In this document: positions 42,964-52,446 of the stretch, piece after piece | How the letters are laid out: the number at the start of each line of letters is the position of its first letter | Position numbering within the stretch: the stretch's first letter is position 1 | DNA from: JBCCCJ01 sp039029315 | GTDB taxonomy: Bacteria; Bacteroidota; Bacteroidia; J057 | DNA length: 62,441 bases | Assembly (NCBI GenBank): GCA_039029315.1 | Contig: JBCCGK010000075.1 | Location: 1 to 62,441, forward strand | Direction of reading: 5' to 3' | Notes under the pieces: generated by a model | The model's database searches: none | Told to the model about the DNA's origin: nothing | What the model saw: only the letters and a program-made list of their open reading frames with translations | Translations under genes and position numbers: made by a program

Positions 42964-45006
42964 TCAGCTAGTCTCCACGACCTCATCAATTGAATGGATT
43001 TCTTTGGGAAGATCAATCCTGAATTCAGTTTTTTTGCGATTTTCAGGAACGAGACAGACATTGGCCCCCAGTCGATCAGCAGCTTGTTTGGTGGCATATA
43101 AGCCCAGCCCAAGCCCTGTCGAGGTATGTGTTCCCCGATAGAACATATTGAAAATATCTGGCGCTACCCGCTCATCTATTCCAATGCCGTTGTCCAGAAT
43201 TCGAAAAATGATACGATCTGCGTCCTGAAATCCCAGGATAGAAATGGTATTGGGGGATTTTCCATCTTTTTTACGGAAGGAGATGGCATTTTCTATCACA
43301 TTTTTCAACATGATAGTAAGGAGTCTGGGTTTGGTTTTGACAAACAAGGCGGGTTCTACTTGTATATCGATTTCCATTTCAGCGAATCCTTCTATCTCCC
43401 TGGAGGTTTCGAGGACGTCAGCGAGGAGTGTCTGGACATTGACCAACTGATCTTCCTCCTTGATATGCTTGAGATGGTTGACTTCCAGGAATCTGTGCAA
43501 CATCACATCCATAGATACCGCCTCCTGCTTGAGCAACTGAATATAGCGTTGAGAAAGAGCCAGGTCAGACTCATCCATAACCAATTGACAAAGGCCGAGC
43601 AATCGGGCGACAGGGCCTCGTATGTCATGTGCTGTGCGATAAGCAAAGGTGTCTAGTTCAGCATTGGCCAGTTGTAAATCTTCTGTCCGCTGAGACACCA
43701 ATTGTTCCAACTGGCGATTTGCTTGCTGTTTGGTAATGGATTGGCGATAAGAAAATGCAGCAAGAACCAGCAACAAAATCACAATCAGAATAGCCACTTG
43801 CATTTGAGCTCCTCGTGCAGTCAGCTCTATATTGAGGGTTTTTTCTTTCAATTTATTCAATTCCAGTTCGTGCAACATCTCCTGCCGTTGGTACAGAATA
43901 TCCTGTTTGATCAGGATTTCTTTTTGTTGGGTGCTATGGATACTTTCTCTCAGGCGATCATGCATCTCACTATATCTGGCGAATTCCTGCACATTTCCAA
44001 TGGCCATATAGAGGTCCGAATACAGTTGATAATTCTTGAGCAACTGTTCATTGAGCAACTCTTGTTCGCTGATGGAAGTGCTGCGATTCAAAAAAGTTTT
44101 GGCCTTGCTATATTTGTTACGCGCCAGATAGAGCGCCCCTAACCAATTATAGCTATCCGCCATTCCTTTTTGATCATCTAGCGTCTTGGCTAATTGTAGT
44201 GCCTGGATAAAGGATTGTTCTGCTCGCTTATATTCTTCCATTTTGAAGAGGGTTTCCCCAATTCTGTTCATCGAATTGATGGTTTCCTGATTTCTTCGAA
44301 AGATGATGGATAACTCCAGGGATTCTTCCAAATGTCTCCTGGCAGCAGGATAGTTCTCAGTGGCCAGGTGATAGACTCCGAGATTGTAATTGATTTTTCC
44401 GTAAAGGGAATCTTGTCCTATCTGGTCTGCCATCTCCTTGGCTCGTTCGGCATAGTCTTGGGCTTGATCCAATGCACCCGTAAGTTGGTAGACTTCTCCC
44501 ATATGGATATAGCAGATAATAAGGGCTGAGGTATCTTGCAGGTATTGGTAAATATCTGCTGCACGTATCAGGTCGTAGATCGCCAGTTCATATTGCTCAA
44601 AGCGAAGATATCCTCTGCCAGCGAGAAACCAGGTTCGGGCTTGACAGTCCGGGTCCTGTGCTTCCTGACAAAGCATATTTGCTCTGGAATACAGTGTGAT
44701 TGAATTTCGGCGATCCTCGAGATCTTCCCCATACCGTTCGAACACATCAGCAGCGATGATACAGGCACGGGCTTCGGATCTGGGATCTTCCAAGCGAGCT
44801 GCAATGTTGGCAGCCTCCTTAAACATGCGCTGAGCTTTGTCGATCGAGTCAGGGGCGATCAATTTTCCCAATTGAATAGACAGTTCATAGCGTTCCTGCC
44901 GTGGGGAGTGTTCCCACACAGAATACAGACTATCAATATAAGACCGACCAGAAAGTGGCGAAAAAAATAGGACAGAAGCTAGGGAGAAAATGAGCAATAG
45001 TTTCAT
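42964..45006 (-). CDS. TPR-containing sensor histidine kinase
   Basis: 680 aa. A signal peptide is followed by several tetratricopeptide repeats (~30-340), a coiled-coil, one membrane helix (~400-417) and the kinase core. The phosphorylation site is His in TAHDIRGP (~455), the N-box is NVIENAISF (~565), then DNGIGID, FNMFYRGT and GLGLGLY. The TPRs are therefore periplasmic and probably sense a protein or peptide. No response regulator is adjacent. The layout (signal peptide, TPR, one TM, kinase) is common in Bacteroidota. Confidence 0.9.
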   Translation of the reverse strand: MKLLLIFSLASVLFFSPLSGRSYIDSLYSVWEHSPRQERYELSIQLGKLIAPDSIDKAQRMFKEAANIAARLEDPRSEARACIIAADVFERYGEDLEDRRNSITLYSRANMLCQEAQDPDCQARTWFLAGRGYLRFEQYELAIYDLIRAADIYQYLQDTSALIICYIHMGEVYQLTGALDQAQDYAERAKEMADQIGQDSLYGKINYNLGVYHLATENYPAARRHLEESLELSIIFRRNQETINSMNRIGETLFKMEEYKRAEQSFIQALQLAKTLDDQKGMADSYNWLGALYLARNKYSKAKTFLNRSTSISEQELLNEQLLKNYQLYSDLYMAIGNVQEFARYSEMHDRLRESIHSTQQKEILIKQDILYQRQEMLHELELNKLKEKTLNIELTARGAQMQVAILIVILLLVLAAFSYRQSITKQQANRQLEQLVSQRTEDLQLANAELDTFAYRTAHDIRGPVARLLGLCQLVMDESDLALSQRYIQLLKQEAVSMDVMLHRFLEVNHLKHIKEEDQLVNVQTLLADVLETSREIEGFAEMEIDIQVEPALFVKTKPRLLTIMLKNVIENAISFRKKDGKSPNTISILGFQDADRIIFRILDNGIGIDERVAPDIFNMFYRGTHTSTGLGLGLYATKQAADRLGANVCLVPENRKKTEFRIDLPKEIHSIDEVVETS

Positions 45007-45151
45007 TTTGCTCCCGGATTATTATTCGAGCTATAAGAATCAAAGCTATAGAAAATTTCGGGAGGATGCAAGGGTATTCTTGCGGAGAAGACAGCACGAA
45101 GAGAAGGTCGATGAGTCAGAGAGGCCAAAGGGATTGAGTGGTCATTTCAAG

Positions 45152-45226
45152 CTTAGAGACTGTTTGGGAATCTGTGCTGAGAATTTTCAGGCTGTATTTT
45201 TTTCTCAGACAAGGCTATTTTTTGTT
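45152..45226 (+). repeat. Dispersed repeat, copy of 162-236
   Basis: Same 75-bp unit as at 162, same orientation, in the 311-bp gap between the sensor kinase and anti-sigma genes. The rest of that gap shows no gene; it is AT-rich. Confidence 0.7.
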
Positions 45227-45317
45227 CTCATAGTAGTGTTATAAGAACAAAAAAAGCTGCCGGATAAGGAAAAAAAGACGTATACAAAAAATAAGTAACA
45301 GATGTTCAAATAGTCTA

Positions 45318-46163
45318 TTAGACGGGTTCTCCATACACATACATCTGCTCAAGGGTAGGAGTAGGGCTTCCGCCTTCTTTTTCCAGTGTAATGGCAAAGG
45401 CAGCAGGATCACCAGAAACGAGTTTGAGAAACTGATTGGGATTGTTGTGGGCGAATACGCCAGCATCTACAGGAACGCCATCCACGATGGCCCAGAGTTG
45501 GTATTGAAATCCTGCTTCAGGTTGAGGTAAGCTATGTGCTGCCAGTAAAACCTTCTGTGTAGTTGGATTCCAAACGACAGCAGCTTGACTTTCGGGGCTG
45601 AGGGGAACCCCTCTTAAGCGGATACTTTCGCTCACCGGGTCGGAGAGATGCGCCAATAATTGTTGGTCTTGCTCCATGCGAGCCCGAATATGCTGATTCT
45701 CTTCCGCCAATTGGGTGCGCTCGGCCATCAGGGAGGCAAATTGGCCTTCCATATCCTGCCAGCGATTGTAGAGGACGAAATTGAAGACAACACTGATGAG
45801 AAGCAAAGCGACTGCAGCTGCAGCTAACCACCTCCATGTAGAAGACGGAGAAGCATTCTCAGATGAAATAGAATCGGAGGAGGAATCCCCTTGATTCAAG
45901 GGAATGATGGGGGTGTCATTTTCTTCTTCCTCAATCATGGACAGAGCTCCTGCCAGGACAGAGTCAGCAGGTCCATCTCCTGCATATGCCTCGAAATATT
46001 GCATCATGGTCTGCTCAATCCGGGAGATCGCCTCCTGGATTTCAGGATATTTCTCAGACAAGGCCGTCACTTCTCTGGCTTCCGCTTCGGAGAGCGTTCC
46101 AGAGACGTACAGGTCCAGGATACCTGAGTCAATGTATTCCCGTATGTTCAGACTTTCATCCAT
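45318..46163 (-). CDS. Anti-sigma factor, RskA-like
   Basis: 281 aa. The N-terminal ~90 residues form a helical sigma-binding domain (YIDSGILDLYVSGTLSEAEA). One membrane helix spans ~108-130. A periplasmic coiled-coil is followed by the RskA-type C-terminal domain (~185-281; AVVWNPTTQKVLLAA, YQLWAIVDGVPVDAG, FAITLEKEGGS). It should hold the neighbouring ECF sigma factor at the membrane until released by a signal or proteolysis. It overlaps the sigma gene by 16 bp, meaning coupled translation. Confidence 0.88.
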   Translation of the reverse strand: MDESLNIREYIDSGILDLYVSGTLSEAEAREVTALSEKYPEIQEAISRIEQTMMQYFEAYAGDGPADSVLAGALSMIEEEENDTPIIPLNQGDSSSDSISSENASPSSTWRWLAAAAVALLLISVVFNFVLYNRWQDMEGQFASLMAERTQLAEENQHIRARMEQDQQLLAHLSDPVSESIRLRGVPLSPESQAAVVWNPTTQKVLLAAHSLPQPEAGFQYQLWAIVDGVPVDAGVFAHNNPNQFLKLVSGDPAAFAITLEKEGGSPTPTLEQMYVYGEPV

Positions 46164-46693
46164 GTTTGCAAAATTCCAATCGCGGTCCTAAGCCGCGTTT
46201 TGACTGTTCCAAGCGGGAGTTTGAGTTCATCAGAAGCTTCCTTCTGTGTTCTCCCTCCAAAATATACCAGATTGACCAGAGTTCTATATTTGGGGTCCAA
46301 ACGCTCGACGATTTCCTTCAGGCCAATATGATCTGTGGCCAATTCGTACTCAGCAATGCTGGCTGTAATAGGTACGTAATTCCCGTCAGTTTGGATGTTT
46401 GTTGTTTGTCGATAGCTTTTGGATCGCACCTTGTCGATGGCCGTATTCCGACAAATATTCAGAAGCCAGGTAAACAATTTTCCTCTTCCAGTATCGTACT
46501 GACGCCCTTTTTTCCAGATTTTGACCAAACTCTCCTGAAGGACATCTTCTGCAATTCTTTCATCCCTGACAATCTGAAGGACGACTCCCTGCAAGGCTTT
46601 CCCATAGTGGTGAAAGATCATCTTCACAGCTTCCCTGTCTCCTTGTTGAAGGAGAGAAATCAATTGCTGTTCATTAAAAGGTTTTGTCGACAC
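46148..46693 (-). CDS. ECF-type RNA polymerase sigma factor
   Basis: About 181 aa if it starts at the GTG at 46693 (VSTKPFNEQQLISLL). The ATG at 46834 would add 47 non-homologous residues and lies upstream of a good promoter (46725-46757), so the GTG is preferred. Region 2 (YGKALQGVVLQIVRDERIAED, shortened here, then FTWLLNICRNTAIDKVR) and region 4 (RTLVNLVYFGGRTQKEAS, then GTVKTRLR) are clear. It directs RNA polymerase to its own regulon, probably including itself. The anti-sigma gene overlaps its end. The DUF4331 genes diverge from it and are candidate targets. Confidence 0.87.
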   Translation of the reverse strand: MSTKPFNEQQLISLLQQGDREAVKMIFHHYGKALQGVVLQIVRDERIAEDVLQESLVKIWKKGRQYDTGRGKLFTWLLNICRNTAIDKVRSKSYRQTTNIQTDGNYVPITASIAEYELATDHIGLKEIVERLDPKYRTLVNLVYFGGRTQKEASDELKLPLGTVKTRLRTAIGILQTWMKV

Positions 46694-46724
46694 TTTGGGA
46701 GTAGTGCTTTGGGGTGAATCCGGC

Positions 46725-46757
46725 CAAATATAGACAAAAGGCCAGAATAAACTCAAA
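46725..46757 (-). promoter_or_regulatory. Bacteroidota-type promoter for sigma factor gene
   Basis: On the minus strand a TATATTTG element (complement of 46725-46732) fits the -7 consensus TAnnTTTG, and TTTG (complement of 46754-46757) lies 21 nt upstream as the -33 element. Predicted transcript starts about 25 nt before the GTG codon. Confidence 0.6.
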
Positions 46758-47078
46758 TAAAAAAGATGCCAAAAGGTGAATATTTCAATTCCGGCACAAA
46801 CATAGGGGGATTTTTTGTTCAGGAACAAGCTCAATCTATGGTCAATGTTGGTCCATCAGACATGCAATTGCGACTTTCCTGCTCACATTTGGGCATTGGA
46901 GACCTCTCTCCCTTCGGTTTCATTCCCTGCCTCTCCCCCTTCTAAAGTAATCGTCAGATACCCTCTCGTTTTTCCTGACATTCTCTCGCTCTCAAAAAAA
47001 AATACGCAAATAGAAATCCGAAGCGATCACTTCTCTCGTAGGTATGGCAACTCAATTTTCAACCAATCAAATTTCATT

Positions 47079-48833
47079 ATGGTGAACCACTCACTTTTTC
47101 TCCCGCACAAACAATCAAAAGCGATCCTTGTTCTTTTCGCTTTGCTGATTGCAGGGGGAGCGACTCTCTTCGCCTCCAGCCATAGAGAAGCCCCCCTTAT
47201 CGCCAATGATCCTCTGGCAGACAATACAGATGTCTACGCCTTTCGCAGCCCGGACGATCCCAATACTGTAACACTCATTGCCAACTACATTCCTGCCGAA
47301 TTGCCATTTGGTGGGCCTAACTATCATTCTTTTGGGACGGATGTTCGCTATGAGATTCATATTGACAATGATGTAAGCACAACAGGTGATGATATCATCT
47401 ACAGAGCAACATTCTCGCAGGTCAATGAAGATCCCACTACTTTTTTCAACATTCGATTGGGAAAAGAAAACCTGAAAACCTCCTATACACTGGAAAGAAG
47501 TATAGATGGAGGAACGAGTTTTCACACCATCGTTTCTAATGGAATCGTTCCTCCTCCCAATATTGGTCCGCGTTCTATCGAGAGTGGAGTTGGTCTTGGA
47601 GCAACTGATTATGAATCCCTGATCGCTGCTGCAATCGCAACTGCCTCTACCGGAGAAAAAGTCTATTGTGGCCCTGCCGATGATCCATTCTTTGTGGATT
47701 TGGGGGGTATTTTTGACTTGGGAGATTCTCCTCGTCAGGGAACCAATGTCATGAGAGACGGAATTGCCCGGACGAATATTCATGCCATCGCCATTCAGGT
47801 GCCAATCTCAACTTTACAGAAAGATGGAAAAGATGCTTCCATGGCAGCTGATATTTTGGACGGAGACTTCGTCATTGGGGTATGGGCATCTGCCAGCCGT
47901 CAGAGCATTCAGACCATCAATGGAGATGGAACCATGAGCAATTCTGGTCCCTGGGTTCAGGTGTCTCGTCTTGGCATGCCATTGACCAATGAGGCTGTGA
48001 TTCCCATTGGCGAAAAAGACGACTGGAATATGCGTACACCTTATAATGAAAATCCAGCCCATTTTGAGTATTTCTACAACCCAGAACTTGCCCTATATAT
48101 GGATGATGATTTGTTTGGAGGCGCCGTTCCTGCTTTTGCTGGTTTGCGGATTCAGCGAAATTCTCTTGGTGCATTTGATTTTGGAAATGGAAATGATGGA
48201 TTGTTTGGACTCAAAGGAAGTCCCGCAGTTGCTGGAACAGCTTTGGATGATGCTGTTTTTGGCACCTTATTACTGCCTGCTGCCGGAAAACCAAGATCTG
48301 TAGATCTCTGGCCAGCTTTCCATACAGGTGTCCCGAATGTGCCGCCTTACCAACTCGCCACAGGAAAAGGAGGAAATCCGCTTGCGGCTGGCAAGCCATT
48401 TGTCAACAACTTCCTTCCAAATGGCGGCGATATGCTTCGACTCAATATGGCTACGCCTGTTACCAGCCGTACAGATCCGGCTTTCAGTTCTGAAGGCTTG
48501 ATTCAGGCGGCTGTTCTCGGGTTGGTTGATCCCACTTTTGCCTCAAGTCCTGCCCTTGAATTCATTCCCAATATGGACGGTTTCCCCAATGGACGAAGAC
48601 TGGAAGATGATGTAACTCGAATTGAATTACAAGCCGTCGGTGGAGTAGTGCTCGCAGCGATTGGATTGTGGTATGATGATTTTGACGCCTCTGACCCTAA
48701 TGCTTCACCTGTTACGAATCTTTTGCTCAATACCCTTCAATACTCAACCGGGGTGGAGAAAAACGACACCACTTTCAAATCTGTTTTTCCCTATGTGCAA
48801 GCGCCTTGGCGTGGAACAGAAGTTGGGAATTAA
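47079..48833 (+). CDS. DUF4331 family secreted protein (first copy)
   Basis: About 584 aa from the ATG at 47079 (MVNHSLFLPHKQSKAIL); the open frame to 46815 includes the promoter region. A signal peptide ends near FASSHREAP. The DUF4331 core carries the SSHREAPLIANDPLADNTDV start, then YEIHIDNDV and FFVDLGGIFDLGD. DUF4331 has no known function. This copy ends soon after the core and lacks any sorting domain, unlike the next gene, so the two probably differ in location. It diverges from the sigma factor gene with a 385-bp gap. A sequence very similar across the core lies in the next gene, so this is a tandem duplication. Confidence 0.87.
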   Translation: MVNHSLFLPHKQSKAILVLFALLIAGGATLFASSHREAPLIANDPLADNTDVYAFRSPDDPNTVTLIANYIPAELPFGGPNYHSFGTDVRYEIHIDNDVSTTGDDIIYRATFSQVNEDPTTFFNIRLGKENLKTSYTLERSIDGGTSFHTIVSNGIVPPPNIGPRSIESGVGLGATDYESLIAAAIATASTGEKVYCGPADDPFFVDLGGIFDLGDSPRQGTNVMRDGIARTNIHAIAIQVPISTLQKDGKDASMAADILDGDFVIGVWASASRQSIQTINGDGTMSNSGPWVQVSRLGMPLTNEAVIPIGEKDDWNMRTPYNENPAHFEYFYNPELALYMDDDLFGGAVPAFAGLRIQRNSLGAFDFGNGNDGLFGLKGSPAVAGTALDDAVFGTLLLPAAGKPRSVDLWPAFHTGVPNVPPYQLATGKGGNPLAAGKPFVNNFLPNGGDMLRLNMATPVTSRTDPAFSSEGLIQAAVLGLVDPTFASSPALEFIPNMDGFPNGRRLEDDVTRIELQAVGGVVLAAIGLWYDDFDASDPNASPVTNLLLNTLQYSTGVEKNDTTFKSVFPYVQAPWRGTEVGN

Positions 48834-49000
48834 GTCCAATGCTCGTTGGAAGAAATGCAAAGCTGAACATGAGCTCCATTCTGCAAAACAATCACAGAAA
48901 ATAGGCTTATAGACATTCAGATGTGCATGTTCTCTTCTTCTGAATATTGCTTCATGCAAATTCTCTCAATCGACTAAATTTTACTAACAATCTAAAAGAA

Positions 49001-51526
49001 ATGATTTTCTCAAGATACACCTGCCTTCTGGCAGCCCTCCTCCTCTGTGCCGTCTCTTTGCGTGCATCGAGCCACAGAGAAGCCCCGCTGATTGCCAATG
49101 ATCCGCTGGCGGACAACACAGATGTCTATGCCTTTCGCAGCCCGGATGATCCCAATACAGTTACCCTGATCGCGAATTATGTGCCTTTGCAGCTCCCACA
49201 AGGAGGCCCCAATTACTATCAGTTTGGTGAGAACGTTCGGTATGAACTGCATATCGACAATGATATTACTACCACAGGTGATGACATCATTTATCGATTT
49301 ACCTTTACCAAGACAAATGAAGACCCAACTACTTTCTTCAATATTCGATTGGGATTTCAGAACCTGAAAACCACCTATACGATGGAGAGAAGTATGGATG
49401 GTGGGGCCAGTTTTCAAACCATCATCACTCATGGTGTCGTTCCTCCAAACAATATCGGACCTCGATCCATTGATGGACCTGTAGGCTTGAATACCGATTA
49501 CGCTACATTGATGTCCAATGCCATCACGACTACTTCTGATGGAGAAAAAGTGTTTTGTGGACCAGTAGATGATCCATTCTTTGTAGATCTGGGGGGAATT
49601 TTTGATTTGGGAGATGCGCCTCGCCAAGGCGGTACACCCAAGGATGGCGTCTCATGTCTGAACGTCAGCACAATCGCGGTCCAGGTACCTATCTCCATGC
49701 TCCAAAAAGATGGCAAACATGTCTCTATGGCTTCTGATATTCTGGATGGAGACTTTGTGATTGGCGTATGGGCGTCTGCCAGTCGTCCTGCTATGCGCAC
49801 CCTGACGTCTTCTGGCGTCAGCTATAGTGGAGATTGGAAGCAAGTATCACGACTGGGTATGCCATTGACCAATGAGGCCGTGATTCCCATTGGTGCCAAA
49901 GATGAATGGAATTCAAGAACGCCCTACAATGAAAACCCTGCTCACTTCGAGTACTTCTACAATCCTGAATTGGCTTTGTACATGGATGATGATTTGTTCG
50001 GTGGGGCAGTTCCTGCCTTTTCTCCTCTTCGCATTCAGCGAAACTCTTTAGGTGCCTTTGATTTTGGCAATGGAAATGACGGATTGTTTGGTCTCAAGGG
50101 AAACCCGGCACTTGCTGGCACTGCTTTGGACGATGCGATTTTCGGGACATTGTTGCTTCCTGCTGCTGGAAAGCCTCGTTCTGTGGATCTTTGGCCAGCC
50201 TTCCATACAGGTGTTCCCAATCTGGAACCATATCAACTGGCGACAGGAAAAGGGGGCAACCCCCTGGCAACAGGTAAGCCTTTTGTTAACAACTTCCTCC
50301 CAAATGGTGGAGACATGCTTCGCTTGAACATGGCAACACCTGTTACGGCTCGTCATGATGCGGCCTTCAGTCCATTGGGCTTGATTCAGGCTGCCGTTCT
50401 TGGATTGACAGATCCTACTTATACTGCAACGGCTGACCTCCAGGCAATTCCCAATATGGATGGCTTTCCCAATGGTCGGCGATTGGAAGATGATGTAACC
50501 AGAATAGAACTACAGGCAGTGTCAGGAATCGTCCTCGCAGCGATTGGGTTGTGGTATGATGATTTTGATCCAACTGATCCCAATGCCTCTCCTGTTACTC
50601 AGGATTTGCTGGATGTCTTGACATATTCGACAGGCGTAGATGCCAATGATGCACCATTTCAGTCATCTTTCCCCTATATGGCAATGCCTTGGTCGGGTGC
50701 TGGGGCATGTGGTGGCTTGCCTGTCATCTATAACCAACCGGAGATTCTTGCACCAACTCAACCACAGAAGCCTGCGATGACAATTGAGTTCAAGAATAGT
50801 GAAAATGGGCCAAGCTTTGTAACCAACAAAACCATTAAGCCTCAATTCCGAATTCGCAATGATGGCTCTACAGATATCGATCTCAAGGACATCACGATGC
50901 GATACTGGTTCACGCAGGACAATCCAGGACCATTGACTGTAAGTTGTCTGAGTTCTGATGTGGGATGTGGAAATACTACCAACATCTTGTATGCCTTGGA
51001 TCCAGCTGCTTCCGGTGCAGACGCATATTTGGAAGTTGGGTTTTCTGCTGGCACGCTGTCAGTCGGAGGAGGTTTCATGGCCACCAAGACCAGAATCGGT
51101 CGAGGAGACAACCAGAATTTCAATGAGGCTGGAGACTTCTCCTTCGCTGGACTTACCCCGAATTTTATTAACAATCCCAATGTGACCCTCTACTGCAAAG
51201 GAGTCCTCATTGCAGGAAATGAACCAGCTGGCTTTGCCAGTACGAGCTCGAGTGCTGCTCGACAAATCCAGAACAATGTGCTTGCTCCACTGTTGGTGAA
51301 AGTTCATCCGAATCCCTTCCGAGAGGGCTTTGCGATTGAGTTCCCGACTACCCCAGAGCAGCCTTATGAATTGTCTCTATTCAATACCATGGGACAAGAA
51401 GTCTACAAAAGAAGTGCGGACAGTAGAAATCTCACCTTGAAAGTTGGTGACCTTCCCAAGGGAATCTACTTTCTGCAAATTCGTTCTGCAGGCCAGATTG
51501 CTAATTCGCGTCTATTGAAAGAATAG
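49001..51526 (+). CDS. DUF4331 protein with CBM3-like and T9SS sorting domains
   Basis: About 841 aa from the ATG at 49001 (MIFSRYTCLLAALLL). A signal peptide precedes the DUF4331 core, which matches the previous gene closely. From ~590 to ~745 is a CBM3-like cellulose-binding module (KPQFRIRNDGSTDIDL, MRYWFTQDNPG and SGADAYLEVGFSAGTL). The C-terminal ~75 residues form a type A T9SS sorting domain (VHPNPFREGF, then LSLFNTMGQEV and GIYFLQI). Export through T9SS to the cell surface is predicted. Carbohydrate binding is inferred from the module; the role of DUF4331 is unknown. A bidirectional terminator follows. Confidence 0.87.
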   Translation: MIFSRYTCLLAALLLCAVSLRASSHREAPLIANDPLADNTDVYAFRSPDDPNTVTLIANYVPLQLPQGGPNYYQFGENVRYELHIDNDITTTGDDIIYRFTFTKTNEDPTTFFNIRLGFQNLKTTYTMERSMDGGASFQTIITHGVVPPNNIGPRSIDGPVGLNTDYATLMSNAITTTSDGEKVFCGPVDDPFFVDLGGIFDLGDAPRQGGTPKDGVSCLNVSTIAVQVPISMLQKDGKHVSMASDILDGDFVIGVWASASRPAMRTLTSSGVSYSGDWKQVSRLGMPLTNEAVIPIGAKDEWNSRTPYNENPAHFEYFYNPELALYMDDDLFGGAVPAFSPLRIQRNSLGAFDFGNGNDGLFGLKGNPALAGTALDDAIFGTLLLPAAGKPRSVDLWPAFHTGVPNLEPYQLATGKGGNPLATGKPFVNNFLPNGGDMLRLNMATPVTARHDAAFSPLGLIQAAVLGLTDPTYTATADLQAIPNMDGFPNGRRLEDDVTRIELQAVSGIVLAAIGLWYDDFDPTDPNASPVTQDLLDVLTYSTGVDANDAPFQSSFPYMAMPWSGAGACGGLPVIYNQPEILAPTQPQKPAMTIEFKNSENGPSFVTNKTIKPQFRIRNDGSTDIDLKDITMRYWFTQDNPGPLTVSCLSSDVGCGNTTNILYALDPAASGADAYLEVGFSAGTLSVGGGFMATKTRIGRGDNQNFNEAGDFSFAGLTPNFINNPNVTLYCKGVLIAGNEPAGFASTSSSAARQIQNNVLAPLLVKVHPNPFREGFAIEFPTTPEQPYELSLFNTMGQEVYKRSADSRNLTLKVGDLPKGIYFLQIRSAGQIANSRLLKE

Positions 51527-51553
51527 GCGTAGTGTTGTAGATGTAGATGAAGG

Positions 51554-51577
51554 AGGCCCCCTGGAAAAAGGGGGCCT
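51554..51577 (+). terminator. Bidirectional terminator
   Basis: Perfect 9-bp stem AGGCCCCCT/AGGGGGCCT with a 6-nt loop (GGAAAA), followed by TTC on the plus strand. It lies between convergent genes and could serve both. Confidence 0.65.
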
Positions 51578-51604
51578 TTCTGGTTCTGATCTTTTCCGGT
51601 GAGA

Positions 51605-52366
51605 TTATTGTCCTCCTTCTATGATGTCAGTTCCCAGATATTTGTCTCCTGGTACATAATACCACTTTCGGATAGCAGGCAATTTCATGCCTCCGATGTC
51701 CTTCAGGCCATCCAGATAGATGTATTCTCCTTCTTTTGTCTTTTCATCCTTATAAAACTGATAGCCCTCCATCGCATAGGTTTCGGGATGAATGAAAAAT
51801 AACCAGGTATGTTGTCCAACTTCTTCCTCATAACCGACCTTCAAGACAAGATATTCTTTTCCATTAAAGGTAGTTCTGTCTACTTTGTCATCTATGATGG
51901 TTCCAGGGTCTCGCAGTTTCATCGGTAAACCGTATAGATAGATATAATAATCCCGCATTCGTTGAATGGTCGCACAATCTGCACGATTGCTTTTGATTTC
52001 CTCTTCTGTCAATTCTGTCCTTCCATCGATGCTGGCAAAACAGGAGTCTCCCTGTATTCCTGTGCGTACCTTCTTGCCCTCTCTGTCTCTTTCAGAGGAA
52101 AAAAAACTGTTCATCAAATCAATCGTAACCTGAGTCATGGAGGAAGAACCATCTGGTCTTTCCCCTTTGAGATCCAAGTGAATATCTGCGCTGACCCATT
52201 TGGAGCCGGGGTCATGAAACTGAATAGTCTTCGTCAGCAATTGTTGACCTGTCAGGGATTGTCCTACAAGTGGCATTCCCCAAGCTCCCAACACCAGGAC
52301 CAATAAGGTGGCAGAAATGCCAAGCTTTACCAACCTCTTGATAATCGTATTCAAAAAAGCGTTCAT
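51605..52366 (-). CDS. Secreted protein, DUF6503-like
   Basis: 253 aa with a signal peptide (hydrophobic run LGISATLLVLVLGAWG, ending near VGQSL). The mature part (LTKTIQFHDPGSKW, then beta strands such as STDMTQVTIDL-like segments and EYLVLKVGYEEEVGQHTW) fits what I recall of DUF6503, a Bacteroidota periplasmic or surface family without known function. It is monocistronic, convergent with the DUF4331 pair. Confidence 0.6.
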   Translation of the reverse strand: MNAFLNTIIKRLVKLGISATLLVLVLGAWGMPLVGQSLTGQQLLTKTIQFHDPGSKWVSADIHLDLKGERPDGSSSMTQVTIDLMNSFFSSERDREGKKVRTGIQGDSCFASIDGRTELTEEEIKSNRADCATIQRMRDYYIYLYGLPMKLRDPGTIIDDKVDRTTFNGKEYLVLKVGYEEEVGQHTWLFFIHPETYAMEGYQFYKDEKTKEGEYIYLDGLKDIGGMKLPAIRKWYYVPGDKYLGTDIIEGGQ

Positions 52367-52446
52367 AGTAGATGTATTTTGTAAACAATTGCCGGGAAAA
52401 ATAAGGAAGTATTCTCTTAATTCGGAATTTTTCCCATCTTACCGAA

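Noticed and set aside
46815..47078. Long N-terminal extension of first DUF4331 protein
   Set aside because: It would place 88 non-homologous residues before a normal signal peptide; the ATG at 47079 is preferred.
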